Below, piece after piece: positions 43,165 through 52,157 of a stretch of DNA of 64,000 nucleotides (positions are counted from its first letter, which is position 1; the number at the start of each line of letters is the position of its first letter). The stretch is from Leptospiraceae bacterium. Its GTDB lineage: Bacteria; Spirochaetota; Leptospiria; Leptospirales; Leptospiraceae. Position numbers and translations under genes: made by a program. Location of the stretch: the NCBI GenBank assembly GCA_027485405.1, contig JAIXRB010000082.1, positions 1-64,000 of the forward strand, in the 5' to 3' direction. The notes below the pieces were generated by a model. That model did no database searches. It worked only from the letters and a program-made list of their open reading frames with translations, and was not told where the DNA came from.

Positions 43165-43191
43165 ATCGATTCTAAGCAACCTGCAACGAAG

Positions 43192-44166
43192 ATGGATGAA
43201 ACCAAACCGAAATGCATATTGGATTTAACCTTAAAACAGGCATGTCCTAACCATTGCAAATCTATGCTTCATTCTTCTAGTCTTTCCAATCAACTTCTTA
43301 AGAAGTGTTTTGCAAAAGACAAATTGAGATTGTTTTTAGAAGGAAATTCAACTTTTAGCATAGGGCATAGTGCGTTTTCACAATGCAATTCAAAACTATT
43401 AGCAGAATTTTTGAATGAAAATAAAGAGAATTACGAATTGGTCGCTTACTTTTTATATATCAGTGAACCATTAGATGCTAAAAATATCATAGAATCCTTC
43501 CCTACTTTTGTTTTAGCAGAAATGTTTCGAAATGATTTCAAACAGTACGAAGATGTTAAACGAAGTATTCCTCGAGAAAAAAGAGAAAAAAATTTTTTCA
43601 AAGTAAAGAGCTATCGCTATTGGCAATACTTACACTACCAGACTATTTGCGATATCATCGTCTTTTTAGTTAGAACTAAAGGAGACGCAGAGCTGGCTAG
43701 CCAGTTTCTAATGATTCTCCCTTCCCAGATTATTTCAACAATCCGGGATTTTACAGGATTTTTACCCGAAGAAGAAAAGAGTCTTTATAAAGCGCTAGGT
43801 GATGCGATTTATGAGCTTCCTATTCAATCCCCAAAGATTTATAAGCATATAGTCTCTCTTTTTGAGGATGATATGGAGATTTTTATCGTTTTATCAACGA
43901 TGGAAGAATTGGTAAAGAGACAGGAGCAGATTTTAGATTTAACAGAAAGTTTGTTGAATTATACAGAAAAACGCACAATTGATCTAGATATTCAATACAT
44001 CTTTTCCGAATTGAATGGATATGATCTTTTAATCGCATTAGAAGTTTTAGGTCAATTGCAAGAAAGACAAAAAATCACTGGTTCCCAGAAGGACACTTTG
44101 ATTCAACTTCTTGAGACTGGAAGTCTTGATGTCTTAAAAAATATGAAACGAAACTTTAAGCTATAG
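43192..44166 (+). CDS. uncharacterised helical protein
   Basis: A 324-residue, strongly helical, probably cytoplasmic protein. The N-terminus has four Cys in 25 residues (KCILDLTLKQACPNHCKSM), a possible metal site; the rest is Leu/Glu-rich helices with a coiled-coil feel (VLSTMEELVKRQEQILDLTESL). No family recognised. It starts 27 bp after the previous lipoprotein gene and ends 3 bp from the convergent MFS gene. Confidence 0.6.
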   Translation: MDETKPKCILDLTLKQACPNHCKSMLHSSSLSNQLLKKCFAKDKLRLFLEGNSTFSIGHSAFSQCNSKLLAEFLNENKENYELVAYFLYISEPLDAKNIIESFPTFVLAEMFRNDFKQYEDVKRSIPREKREKNFFKVKSYRYWQYLHYQTICDIIVFLVRTKGDAELASQFLMILPSQIISTIRDFTGFLPEEEKSLYKALGDAIYELPIQSPKIYKHIVSLFEDDMEIFIVLSTMEELVKRQEQILDLTESLLNYTEKRTIDLDIQYIFSELNGYDLLIALEVLGQLQERQKITGSQKDTLIQLLETGSLDVLKNMKRNFKL

Positions 44167-44169
44167 GCT

Positions 44170-45393
44170 TTATTTACTTCCTTCTGGCTGATCTATCTTT
44201 GAACAAAGGTAAATGCTAATCAATAATGCTGTAATTGATACCAAACCCACATAAGGGAAATTAACCACCTTTCCATCCGCGTTTTCCATGAGAATAAACC
44301 CTGAAATGAGAGAAGCGGCTCCGGAAGCAATCTGTTGGACAGAAACGTTAATAGACATAAAACTACCTCTTATCTTGGGTTCTACGGCGGAGGTAATCAA
44401 TGCAAAAGCGGGTACCATTCGCCCAGAAACAACGATCATAAACAAAGTTGTCAAAGCTACGACAACGACAGTGGGTGTAATTCCGAGATTTGTGATCAAG
44501 GTAACTGGGATGATTGAAAACAATGCAAAGATTTTATATATTTTCTTTTTTCCAAAGTGATCGGACAACCTACCAATTGCTCTACTTGTAAAGAACGTAA
44601 ACAGACCACCCACAAAGTAAATGTACCAAAGCTCATCTACTCTCATGCCAGCATTTGAAACTAGAAAAGTGCTTAGAAAAGGAATCACTGTAAATCCACC
44701 AAACATCAATGATACCATATAAGCAAAGGCGTAGTAGTGGCTCTTTCGAGAAAATACCTGACGAATAGCATCCCACTTACCATCAGTCGAATCTTTCTCA
44801 TCCAAATGAATGCGAATATTGGGCAAAACCTTGTAAGCGAATGGGATAAAAGCAAAACAGAAAAAAGAAATCCCAAAAAAAGGAGATTGCCATCCGTATT
44901 TGCTAGCAACTGCTAACCCAATTGGAATACCTACTACCGAAGCAACCGAAAAAGCGGACATGATCATTCCCGTTGCGGCACCTCTTCTAAAAACTGGGAT
45001 GATGTCTCCAATGATAGAAAGCACAATAGCACCTATAATGCCTCCAAAACCTCCAGCTACCGATCTAGCTATCAACAAAAAAAAGTAATTAGGTGAAATA
45101 GCGCAGAGGAGAGTGCCTAAGGCAAAACCCGTCGTTATAAAAAGTAAAACTGATTTTCTATCAAAACGATCTAGATAAAAGGCTCCAATAAATCCAAAAA
45201 CCCCCGCACTAACCGTATAAGCTGAAACTAAAAGTCCAAACTGAGTAGAGGTAATCTTGAAATCACTCATAAACAGAGGACCGAGCGGCATCATTATAAC
45301 AAAGTCAAGAATGTGCAAAAACTGTAGGAGCGCCAAAATAAAGATAATCAGTCGCTCGTTTTGAATCGTATGTAAGGGATGCGCGTCTGTCAT
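44170..45393 (-). CDS. major facilitator superfamily transporter
   Basis: A 407-residue transporter with 12 predicted membrane helices. The loop 2-3 motif appears as GAFYLDRFDRKSVLL (D and R pattern kept), and RAIGRLSDHFGKKKIY is the matching loop 8-9 motif. It resembles drug/arabinose-type efflux permeases (AraJ/YdhP group). Direction of transport and substrate are unknown. It is transcribed divergently from the aminotransferase gene. Confidence 0.9.
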   Translation of the reverse strand: MTDAHPLHTIQNERLIIFILALLQFLHILDFVIMMPLGPLFMSDFKITSTQFGLLVSAYTVSAGVFGFIGAFYLDRFDRKSVLLFITTGFALGTLLCAISPNYFFLLIARSVAGGFGGIIGAIVLSIIGDIIPVFRRGAATGMIMSAFSVASVVGIPIGLAVASKYGWQSPFFGISFFCFAFIPFAYKVLPNIRIHLDEKDSTDGKWDAIRQVFSRKSHYYAFAYMVSLMFGGFTVIPFLSTFLVSNAGMRVDELWYIYFVGGLFTFFTSRAIGRLSDHFGKKKIYKIFALFSIIPVTLITNLGITPTVVVVALTTLFMIVVSGRMVPAFALITSAVEPKIRGSFMSINVSVQQIASGAASLISGFILMENADGKVVNFPYVGLVSITALLISIYLCSKIDQPEGSK

Positions 45394-45495
45394 GGTTGTC
45401 TTTTGACTTTATCTCTTTTGCAAGGGAATGGGATATAAAAAATGCTTTTGACTCCCAGAATAAATGCCCTGATTTGGAAGGTAGTACTTTTGCCG

Positions 45496-46731
45496 ATGGA
45501 ACCAAAAAGAACTCATTTTTCAAAACGAATGGAAGAAATTGGGAATGATGTTCCGGACAATGATCTAACAATTTTAAAAACGGAGCGCTTAGAAAAAGGA
45601 CTTTCTGTACTGGATTTAACCAACTCAAATCCGACTCAACTGGAGCTTGATTTTCCTTGGAGTTCCATTTTAGAAGAACTCGACTTTCATGCTTTTTCGG
45701 ACTACAGCCCCGATCCAAAAGGACTTACAACTGCGAGAAAGGCAATCTCCGAAACCATTTATAGTAGCGATCTATCAGAAAACTTAATTCTCACTTCAGG
45801 TTCATCAGAAAGTCTTTCTTATCTTTTGAAGCTTCTTACAAATCCAGGAGATTCCATTCTTTTACCTACCCCTGGTTATCCTTTGTTTCCATTTATCGCA
45901 AACTTAGAGTCCGTCGAATTTGTTGAATACCCTCTATTTTTCGAGGAAAAATCAAATCAATGGGAATACTCTATTGAATCTATGCAAAAAATGATTCGAA
46001 AAAACACAAAGGCAGTTCTAATCGTCACTCCTAACAATCCAACAGGCTCTATTTTATCCAAACAGGAATGGGAAAAATGGGAAGCATGGTCCATCGAAAC
46101 TCAAATTCCTTTGATTTTTGACACTGTTTTTTCCGATTTCATCTTAAACAAAGAAAAGGAATTAGATACATCATTTGTTCCAACAAAATCAAAAGCTCCA
46201 GTTTTTGTTTTAAACGGCATTTCAAAAATGTTGTTTCTTCCTCAGTGGAAACTGGCATGGATTCTAGTTTTAGGAGAAAAAGAGTTTCAGCAAACTGCCA
46301 TCAGATCTTTAGAATTCATATCTGATACCTATCTTAGTGTTAACTCCTTCATTCAAAAAAAAATTCCCGAGCTTTTGGTCTGGAAAAGCATGATTCAAAA
46401 TCAATGGAAACGACGGATTTCCAGAAATCTATATCTTTGCAAAAGTTTTGATTGGAAAAGTATCCAACTTTCCTTTCAATTTGGCAATGCTGGCTATTAT
46501 GGTTATTTTGAGATTGGAGATCGAGATTCAGAAAAATTTTGTGAAATCCTTTTGAAAGAAACTGGTATTTTGCTTCATCCAGGTTCCCTATTCAACTTTC
46601 CAGATGAAAAAGAAAGAGTGATTTTTTCTTTAGTTGTCGATGAGATTTTGTTAGAAGATGGATTGCAAAAATTGTTTAAATTTTGCCTAGAAGGAAAGGA
46701 GGTTCTGGCCAAATTTGGTGCTTCCCTCTAA
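45496..46731 (+). CDS. PLP-dependent class I/II aminotransferase
   Basis: A 411-residue fold-type I enzyme. LDLTNSNPTQLEL at the N-terminus, TSGSSESLSYLLKLLTNPGD as the PLP phosphate/stacking region, VTPNNPTGSIL with the conserved Asn, FDTVFSDF, and Lys in NGISKMLFLPQWKLAW as the Schiff-base Lys. Preceding ATG at 45442 would add 18 hydrophobic residues; the ATG at 45496 matches the usual start. Amino-acid specificity unknown. The 3' end overlaps the convergent patatin gene by 56 bp. Confidence 0.88.
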   Translation: MEPKRTHFSKRMEEIGNDVPDNDLTILKTERLEKGLSVLDLTNSNPTQLELDFPWSSILEELDFHAFSDYSPDPKGLTTARKAISETIYSSDLSENLILTSGSSESLSYLLKLLTNPGDSILLPTPGYPLFPFIANLESVEFVEYPLFFEEKSNQWEYSIESMQKMIRKNTKAVLIVTPNNPTGSILSKQEWEKWEAWSIETQIPLIFDTVFSDFILNKEKELDTSFVPTKSKAPVFVLNGISKMLFLPQWKLAWILVLGEKEFQQTAIRSLEFISDTYLSVNSFIQKKIPELLVWKSMIQNQWKRRISRNLYLCKSFDWKSIQLSFQFGNAGYYGYFEIGDRDSEKFCEILLKETGILLHPGSLFNFPDEKERVIFSLVVDEILLEDGLQKLFKFCLEGKEVLAKFGASL

Positions 46732-47686
46732 TATAATTCAAAATTTCTTCCTTTCTTGCTTCCGTATCCGCTTTACCGAGTTCGTAACATTTCCTAATTC
46801 CTTCCGGATTGGTATAGTCGAACGAAGTTATCGGTAGTTTAGTGGAAGGTTTTAATAATAGGGATTTTTTAATTAGAGCTTCGGACTTACCGAAAATAGT
46901 AGAAGGTTCATAGTACACTCCAATGATTTTTGCATTGGGATCAAACTTTTCTAAGACTAAGTTGTTGGTTAAGCCTCCATCAAAATAGTATTCGTTGTCC
47001 ACGCTCTGCAAATCCAAAATTGGAGGTATGCATGAGGAATTCATTACAAATTGTTCAACCAAAGTTTCGTTTGCAAAATCTTTCTCTGTAAAGTCCACAT
47101 CTTGCATGTTCCATTTTTTAATAATCTCAGCTGTTCGGAAACCAGGCTTTCCTTCCGTTCTATCTCTATCATCTAAGACAAAACATCGAGCAGTTTCACT
47201 GATCAATCTAGCCATTCTAAACCGGTTTTTAAGGGATTTTTCTTTAGGATAAGCTCGAACTGTATGAATGTAAATCTTTGTACCAGTTGATCTGATCTTG
47301 TCTAATCTCAATCCAAATCTAACACCTCTTCTGTACATTTGCTCATGGGGAAAGGCACGATCTCCCTTCCAGAGATTGGAAAGACTAAAGTTACTTGGAT
47401 TTCTTGCAGTGATTGCTTCAAAGTATTGAACACTTTCTTCTTCAGATTCTGAAACAACACATAATGCCATTGCCGCACCAGCGGAGACACCGGAAATTTC
47501 TTTAATTCGTACTCCCCATTCCCGAAGCTTAAATCCTACACCTAAACCATAGAACGCCTTACAACCTCCGCCAGCGAAACCCAAGGAAACCTCCATGGGA
47601 CTGACAAGCCTGGATAGAGCTTGGGTTAATTGATCTTTGACTTCCGTTAGAACAGGCAATTCTAGTCTTCTTCCCATCGTAAGCAT
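46676..47686 (-). CDS. patatin-like phospholipase
   Basis: A 336-residue lipid acyl hydrolase with the Ser-Asp dyad. GFAGGGCKAFYG (oxyanion hole, from about residue 36), GVSAGAA with Ser68, and the catalytic Asp in YFDGGLTNN near residue 236. It may act on membrane phospholipids. Its first 25 bases overlap the 3' end of the upstream small exported-protein gene. Homology begins near residue 31, so a shorter start at 47596 is possible. Last gene of the protease-NadB-MBOAT series. Confidence 0.9.
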   Translation of the reverse strand: MLTMGRRLELPVLTEVKDQLTQALSRLVSPMEVSLGFAGGGCKAFYGLGVGFKLREWGVRIKEISGVSAGAAMALCVVSESEEESVQYFEAITARNPSNFSLSNLWKGDRAFPHEQMYRRGVRFGLRLDKIRSTGTKIYIHTVRAYPKEKSLKNRFRMARLISETARCFVLDDRDRTEGKPGFRTAEIIKKWNMQDVDFTEKDFANETLVEQFVMNSSCIPPILDLQSVDNEYYFDGGLTNNLVLEKFDPNAKIIGVYYEPSTIFGKSEALIKKSLLLKPSTKLPITSFDYTNPEGIRKCYELGKADTEARKEEILNYIRGKHQIWPEPPFLLGKI

Positions 47687-47979
47687 AGACTGTTGTTTTC
47701 ACCAAGAAATCGATCAAAATACAGGCTTGTTCGACATTCATTTTCTGTTGCTAAAAAAAAGTCATAGCCGCCTGCCGGGTATTTGATTTTACAACAACCC
47801 TTTTTATCTTTTCGGCTTTCCGGTTGAACAACTGATTTGTTCTGGCCCTTAAGGTCTCCCGAATAAGGTGGAAGCTCCGAAAAAGACTGAGAGGATACTT
47901 GGAATGGAAAAATAAGAACTAGACCAAACATAAAACTTAGCAAAATCGTATTGGGAATTTTTCTTTGATTCATGCTCAT
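47662..47979 (-). CDS. small cysteine-containing exported protein
   Basis: A 105-residue protein with a signal peptide (IPNTILLSFMFGLVLIFPFQVSSQ). The mature 70 residues are polar and contain four Cys (KGCCKIKYP, NECRTS, LCLRWEED), likely forming disulfides. The ATG follows the DUF1574 stop directly (TAAATG) and the 3' end overlaps the patatin gene by 25 bp. No family recognised. Its place between an acyltransferase unit and a lipase suggests a part in envelope modification (inference). Confidence 0.65.
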   Translation of the reverse strand: MSMNQRKIPNTILLSFMFGLVLIFPFQVSSQSFSELPPYSGDLKGQNKSVVQPESRKDKKGCCKIKYPAGGYDFFLATENECRTSLYFDRFLGENNSLCLRWEED

Positions 47980-49104
47980 TTATTTTTTAGACAAGACCGG
48001 ATTGAATAGAATAGGTAAAATATCGGAAAAACACTTTCCGCTTAGGTGAACTGAATCAAAAAAATCGCGACAAGTCCATTTTTCTGTCTCATAGGGGTCG
48101 ATAACCAAAATCGAGTCTTGTGAGATTTCTCTTACTGATTCGTTCAAATCCTTTTTAAAGGATTCAAGCAAGCCAGATGAAATATACCTTTTCCGAAGTG
48201 GTTCAGCAGATACTGGAAAATAAATGACAGTTGGAATCTTATTTGAAACTAATAGCCGCAATGTTTCCTTGAAAAAGTACACTTGCGTTGGAGAGTATTT
48301 GAATCCTTTTAGATATAGGTTGAAAATGTTTTCACTATCGACTTCTAAAAAGAAGGACTGATTCGTAAAGTGTAAGTCATTAGGAAAAGCACCTAGCTTT
48401 TTCTTGTTCGCTTCTTGGATTGCCTGGACAGTTTTAGCTTTCTGGTCTTTTCCTTTGAAACCAGGAATGACAATGTCTAAAAAAGCCGCCTTCAATTCAG
48501 AGTTGTTAGCAATTACATTCTTTACATCAACTGGATTCTTATAGAGAGCAAATAGCCTCTTTAAAAGATAAGTTTCGGCTTCTTCGGAAGAAAAGCCTCC
48601 AGAAGATGCTTTCCAAGGATCCCCCTTTTGAGTCCCTATCCAATTGGTGTGATCGATTATAAACCCGGTGTCATAAGAACCATCTAGCGAATATTTGACT
48701 GCTGTCTTTGTAAATAGGATTGGATCTGCTTCTAAAATAACATAGGAGATTTTATTTCCAGAGTTTAAAAGAGCTTTTAACCAATAATAGTAAAATGAAG
48801 GAGGAGCCAACGGTGCAGAAAAATTAAATGTTTTGGTGCCTGGATAGATTTCTTCGATCAAATCTGAATCAAACTCTCCCGACCGAGAGGAACCAAAAAT
48901 AACTCCATATTTAAAATTAGGTTCTGCTTTGAAGGAATCTTGCCAAATCGTAAACAATTCTCTTTTGGATTCGTAAAAGCTTCGCTCAATCTTTTTATAA
49001 GGATAGGTGTTCTCCACTACCCAAGGCAAAGAAAAAAACTTGTCTGCAACTAAGACGCACAACAAAAGAAAAACTGGGAATAAATAATCTTTTTGTTTAA
49101 TCAT
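47980..49104 (-). CDS. DUF1574 SGNH-like protein, MBOAT partner
   Basis: A 374-residue protein with one N-terminal membrane anchor (DYLFPVFLLLCVLVADKFFSL) and an exported SGNH-hydrolase-like domain: VIFGSSRSGEF puts a Ser near residues 72-73, and FDSVHLSGK supplies Asp350 and His353 as in DxxH. It fits the Leptospira family DUF1574. By analogy with AlgJ/AlgX and DltD, such proteins accept acyl groups from a neighbouring MBOAT and pass them to a polymer. The MBOAT gene ends 2 bp before its ATG. An earlier in-frame start would add 20 residues. Confidence 0.8.
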   Translation of the reverse strand: MIKQKDYLFPVFLLLCVLVADKFFSLPWVVENTYPYKKIERSFYESKRELFTIWQDSFKAEPNFKYGVIFGSSRSGEFDSDLIEEIYPGTKTFNFSAPLAPPSFYYYWLKALLNSGNKISYVILEADPILFTKTAVKYSLDGSYDTGFIIDHTNWIGTQKGDPWKASSGGFSSEEAETYLLKRLFALYKNPVDVKNVIANNSELKAAFLDIVIPGFKGKDQKAKTVQAIQEANKKKLGAFPNDLHFTNQSFFLEVDSENIFNLYLKGFKYSPTQVYFFKETLRLLVSNKIPTVIYFPVSAEPLRKRYISSGLLESFKKDLNESVREISQDSILVIDPYETEKWTCRDFFDSVHLSGKCFSDILPILFNPVLSKK

Positions 49105-49106
49105 GG

Positions 49107-50543
49107 CTAAAATTGGAAATAAATGAATTCTGTTCCTTCTGGAGTAAAGAGACCAAGCAACCAAACAGTTAACATTGCAAATGCAAAAAGGAGAAATCGA
49201 GTTTTAGTTTGATTAATTTCCCAAACTCGGTTGTAAGAATAGTACTGAACTCCATTCAAAGCAAAGCAAATAGCAATACTTGAAACAATGAAGTCCGGAT
49301 TCTTTATAGAATTGCCTCCAGCCCAGGTACCTAGTTTTTGGAGCAGAATGAAAGACCTGTCGATATCTGGCCCGTTAAAGAAAGGAATTGTTATCGTAAA
49401 CAGACAAAAACAATAGGCAATACCAAAAATATGTCGAACTAAGCTCGGTTTCTTTGGCGGTTGGTTTTGATCTCTCTTTTTTTGAAAAGCAAAATAGTTT
49501 CGCTCCAGGCTAAGGATAATTCCATGAATAAATCCCCAAACCAAAAATGTTAGGTTAGCCCCATGCCAAAGTCCCGCAAGACTAAAAGTAATGATTAGAT
49601 TTAAATACTGACGGATTTCTGAGACTCGACTTCCACCTAAAGGAATGTAAATATAGTCCTTAATCCAGGTAGAGAGAGTGATATGCCAGCGAGTCCAAAG
49701 CTCGCTAATAGATCGACTGAAGTATGGTGCATTGAAGTTTTCTGGCAATTCAATTCCAAGCAATTTTCCGAAACCCCTAGCTAAGTCCGTATAACCAGAA
49801 AAATCAAAGAATATGCGAGCCATAAAACCGAACAAACACAATGCGACGGCAGCTCCGTTGTATTCGCTCGGATTGTGAAAAACTGGATCAATTAACGGAG
49901 ACAGGCTATCGGACAAGATTACCTTTTTAATCAAACCCATCAGAATAAAATAGATTCCTGAATCGATCTGATTGTCTTTCGCATTCCAATTTTTCAATTG
50001 CGAAAAGAATTCTCCGTGGCGAACAATTGGTCCTGCAACCAATTGGGGAAAAAACATAATGAACAGAATGTATTCGGAGTATGTTGGATTCTCTGGAGCT
50101 TCCTGTCGATAGATGTCCACTGTATAAGCAATCATTTGAAAGGTATAGAAGCTAATTGCTAAAGGCAAAACGATTTCCTCGAATCCAAACGAACTTTGAA
50201 AAAATTGATCTATACTCAGTTTTGATAGATCTGAACTTATAAAAATCGAGCCCAATGTCTTAATGAAAAAGTAAAGATATTTAAAAAAGAAAAGATTTGT
50301 TAGGTTAATTCCTAAAATCAAATAGAAGATTTTCGATTTCTGGTTCTTAAGTAAGAATTGATTCAAAATATGATTGATAGTAACTATCGCCCAAAAATGA
50401 ATCAGAAAGGGAACCGACCAAGCACCATAAAAAATGAATGAAGCTAAAACTAAAAAAGGTGTCCTGACTTTCTCTTTCAGTCTCCAATGGATGAGGTAAA
50501 GAACCAGGAAAAATATAAAAAATAATAATGATGTGAATTTCAT
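49107..50543 (-). CDS. MBOAT O-acyltransferase (AlgI-like)
   Basis: A 478-residue protein with about ten membrane helices. The conserved blocks are FFPQLVAGPIVRHGEFF, RSISELWTRWHITLSTWIKDYIYIPLGG and SLAGLWHGANLTFLVWGFIHG with the essential His near residue 328. It carries activated acyl groups, often acetyl, across the membrane for transfer to exported polysaccharide or peptide. The acceptor is not given by the sequence. It lies 6 bp after nadB and feeds directly into the DUF1574 gene. Confidence 0.92.
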   Translation of the reverse strand: MKFTSLLFFIFFLVLYLIHWRLKEKVRTPFLVLASFIFYGAWSVPFLIHFWAIVTINHILNQFLLKNQKSKIFYLILGINLTNLFFFKYLYFFIKTLGSIFISSDLSKLSIDQFFQSSFGFEEIVLPLAISFYTFQMIAYTVDIYRQEAPENPTYSEYILFIMFFPQLVAGPIVRHGEFFSQLKNWNAKDNQIDSGIYFILMGLIKKVILSDSLSPLIDPVFHNPSEYNGAAVALCLFGFMARIFFDFSGYTDLARGFGKLLGIELPENFNAPYFSRSISELWTRWHITLSTWIKDYIYIPLGGSRVSEIRQYLNLIITFSLAGLWHGANLTFLVWGFIHGIILSLERNYFAFQKKRDQNQPPKKPSLVRHIFGIAYCFCLFTITIPFFNGPDIDRSFILLQKLGTWAGGNSIKNPDFIVSSIAICFALNGVQYYSYNRVWEINQTKTRFLLFAFAMLTVWLLGLFTPEGTEFIYFQF

Positions 50544-50549
50544 GGTTAC

Positions 50550-52157
50550 TTAAGCGCTTTGACTTACTAGGTTTGTGTCAACTCGAGATGGTGTTCTATC
50601 TTCGGGATAATCGGTAGAAAAATGAAGTCCTCGGCTTTCTTTTCTGAGGATTGCTGAACGCACAATCAATTGAGCCACTTTGGTCAAGTTTCGAAGCTCA
50701 AGAAGACCAACGCTTACTGTCGTTCTATTGTAATAGTCTTTGATTTCTTCTGCAATCAAATTCAATCGCCGAAGTGCCCTATCCAATCTCAGGTTAGAGC
50801 GAACTATGCCAACATAATCACTCATAATCGTTTTCACTTCTACCAAATCATGGGAAATCAAAATCCATTCTTCCGTGTTCTTAGTTCCCTCTTTGTTCCA
50901 ATCAGGCACAGAATCTGATTCTGGGAAGTAGGTCATTGTAGGTTGGTTTGATACATCTTTTGCAATTCTATCAGCAAAAACCAAACATTCTAGTAAACTG
51001 TTAGATGCCAATCGATTTCCGCCATGAACTCCTGTGCTCGCTGTTTCCCCACAGGCGTAAAGGCTTTCAATTCCTGTTTTGCCAAAGTAATCAGTAGCAA
51101 CTCCTCCACACATGTAGTGAGCGGCAGGTACTACAGGAATTGGTTCTGTTGTTATATCGATACCTAGTTTTTTACATTTTTCATAAATACTCGGAAAATG
51201 TTGAATGATATCATTTGCCGGCTTGTGGGTAATATCCAGCAAAACATGTGTCTCACCCCTTTTTTTCATCACATCATCGATAGCGCGAGCAACAATGTCT
51301 CGGGGTGCCAACTCTTTCATTTCATGGTAGTCTTGCATAAATGGACGACCATTTAGTTCACGCAATATGCCACCATGCCCCCTAACTGCCTCCGTAATTA
51401 AAAAGGAGTTACCTTGTTCATGGTACAAAGACGTTGGATGGAATTGGTAAAATTCCATATTCCGTATAACGGCACCCGCACGGTAGGCACTAGCCACTCC
51501 ATCACCTGTGGCAATCGTAGGATTCGTAGAATGGAGGTAAACTTGGCCCGCTCCTCCTGAGGTTAAAATAGTTTTCTTGGAAATGATTGGAAAAACTTCT
51601 GAAGTTTCTGTATCGAGAATGTAAGCCCCATAGGTTCGCAAAGGTAGATGATCTTTCGATTTCAAATGGTGACGAGTTATCAAATCAATGAGAGCATGGT
51701 TTTCCAATATTTTGATATTGCCTTTGGATTTTACTCTTTCGAGCAATGTCTGTTCTACAGCAAAACCAGTTCGATCCTGAGAGTGCACAATTCGATTTTT
51801 CCGATGCCCACCTTCTCTAGATAAATCTAAATTACCCTGACTGTCCCTGTTAAACGGAACACCTAAATCGGCAAGCTCTTGGACTCGAATCGGCCCTTCT
51901 TCCACTAAAATTCGAACGGCTTCTGGGTCACAAAGCCCAGCTCCCGCCAATAGAGTATCTTCAATATGTTCTTGGTGCTTGTCAGAAGAAGCAAAGACGG
52001 AGGCTATTCCGCCCTGGGCATAGTTTGTGTTAGACTCATAGTCGTTCTTCTTTGTGACAATGACTACGTCTCCCAAAGGTGCTACTTTGAGAGCCGTAAA
52101 TAGTCCGCTTACTCCGCTTCCGATGATTAGAAAGTCGGTTTTGATCCTTCCGATCAC
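50550..52157 (-). CDS. nadB: L-aspartate oxidase
   Basis: Oxidises L-aspartate to iminoaspartate, the first step of NAD synthesis. A 535-residue flavoprotein: FAD loop [25 protein letters not shown], the substrate region [34 protein letters not shown], and [22 protein letters not shown]. It carries the Glu/Arg/His active-site set of the succinate dehydrogenase flavoprotein family. The start is GTG, overlapping the protease stop by 4 bp (GTGA). No nadA or nadC is adjacent. Confidence 0.95.
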   Translation of the reverse strand: MIGRIKTDFLIIGSGVSGLFTALKVAPLGDVVIVTKKNDYESNTNYAQGGIASVFASSDKHQEHIEDTLLAGAGLCDPEAVRILVEEGPIRVQELADLGVPFNRDSQGNLDLSREGGHRKNRIVHSQDRTGFAVEQTLLERVKSKGNIKILENHALIDLITRHHLKSKDHLPLRTYGAYILDTETSEVFPIISKKTILTSGGAGQVYLHSTNPTIATGDGVASAYRAGAVIRNMEFYQFHPTSLYHEQGNSFLITEAVRGHGGILRELNGRPFMQDYHEMKELAPRDIVARAIDDVMKKRGETHVLLDITHKPANDIIQHFPSIYEKCKKLGIDITTEPIPVVPAAHYMCGGVATDYFGKTGIESLYACGETASTGVHGGNRLASNSLLECLVFADRIAKDVSNQPTMTYFPESDSVPDWNKEGTKNTEEWILISHDLVEVKTIMSDYVGIVRSNLRLDRALRRLNLIAEEIKDYYNRTTVSVGLLELRNLTKVAQLIVRSAILRKESRGLHFSTDYPEDRTPSRVDTNLVSQSA

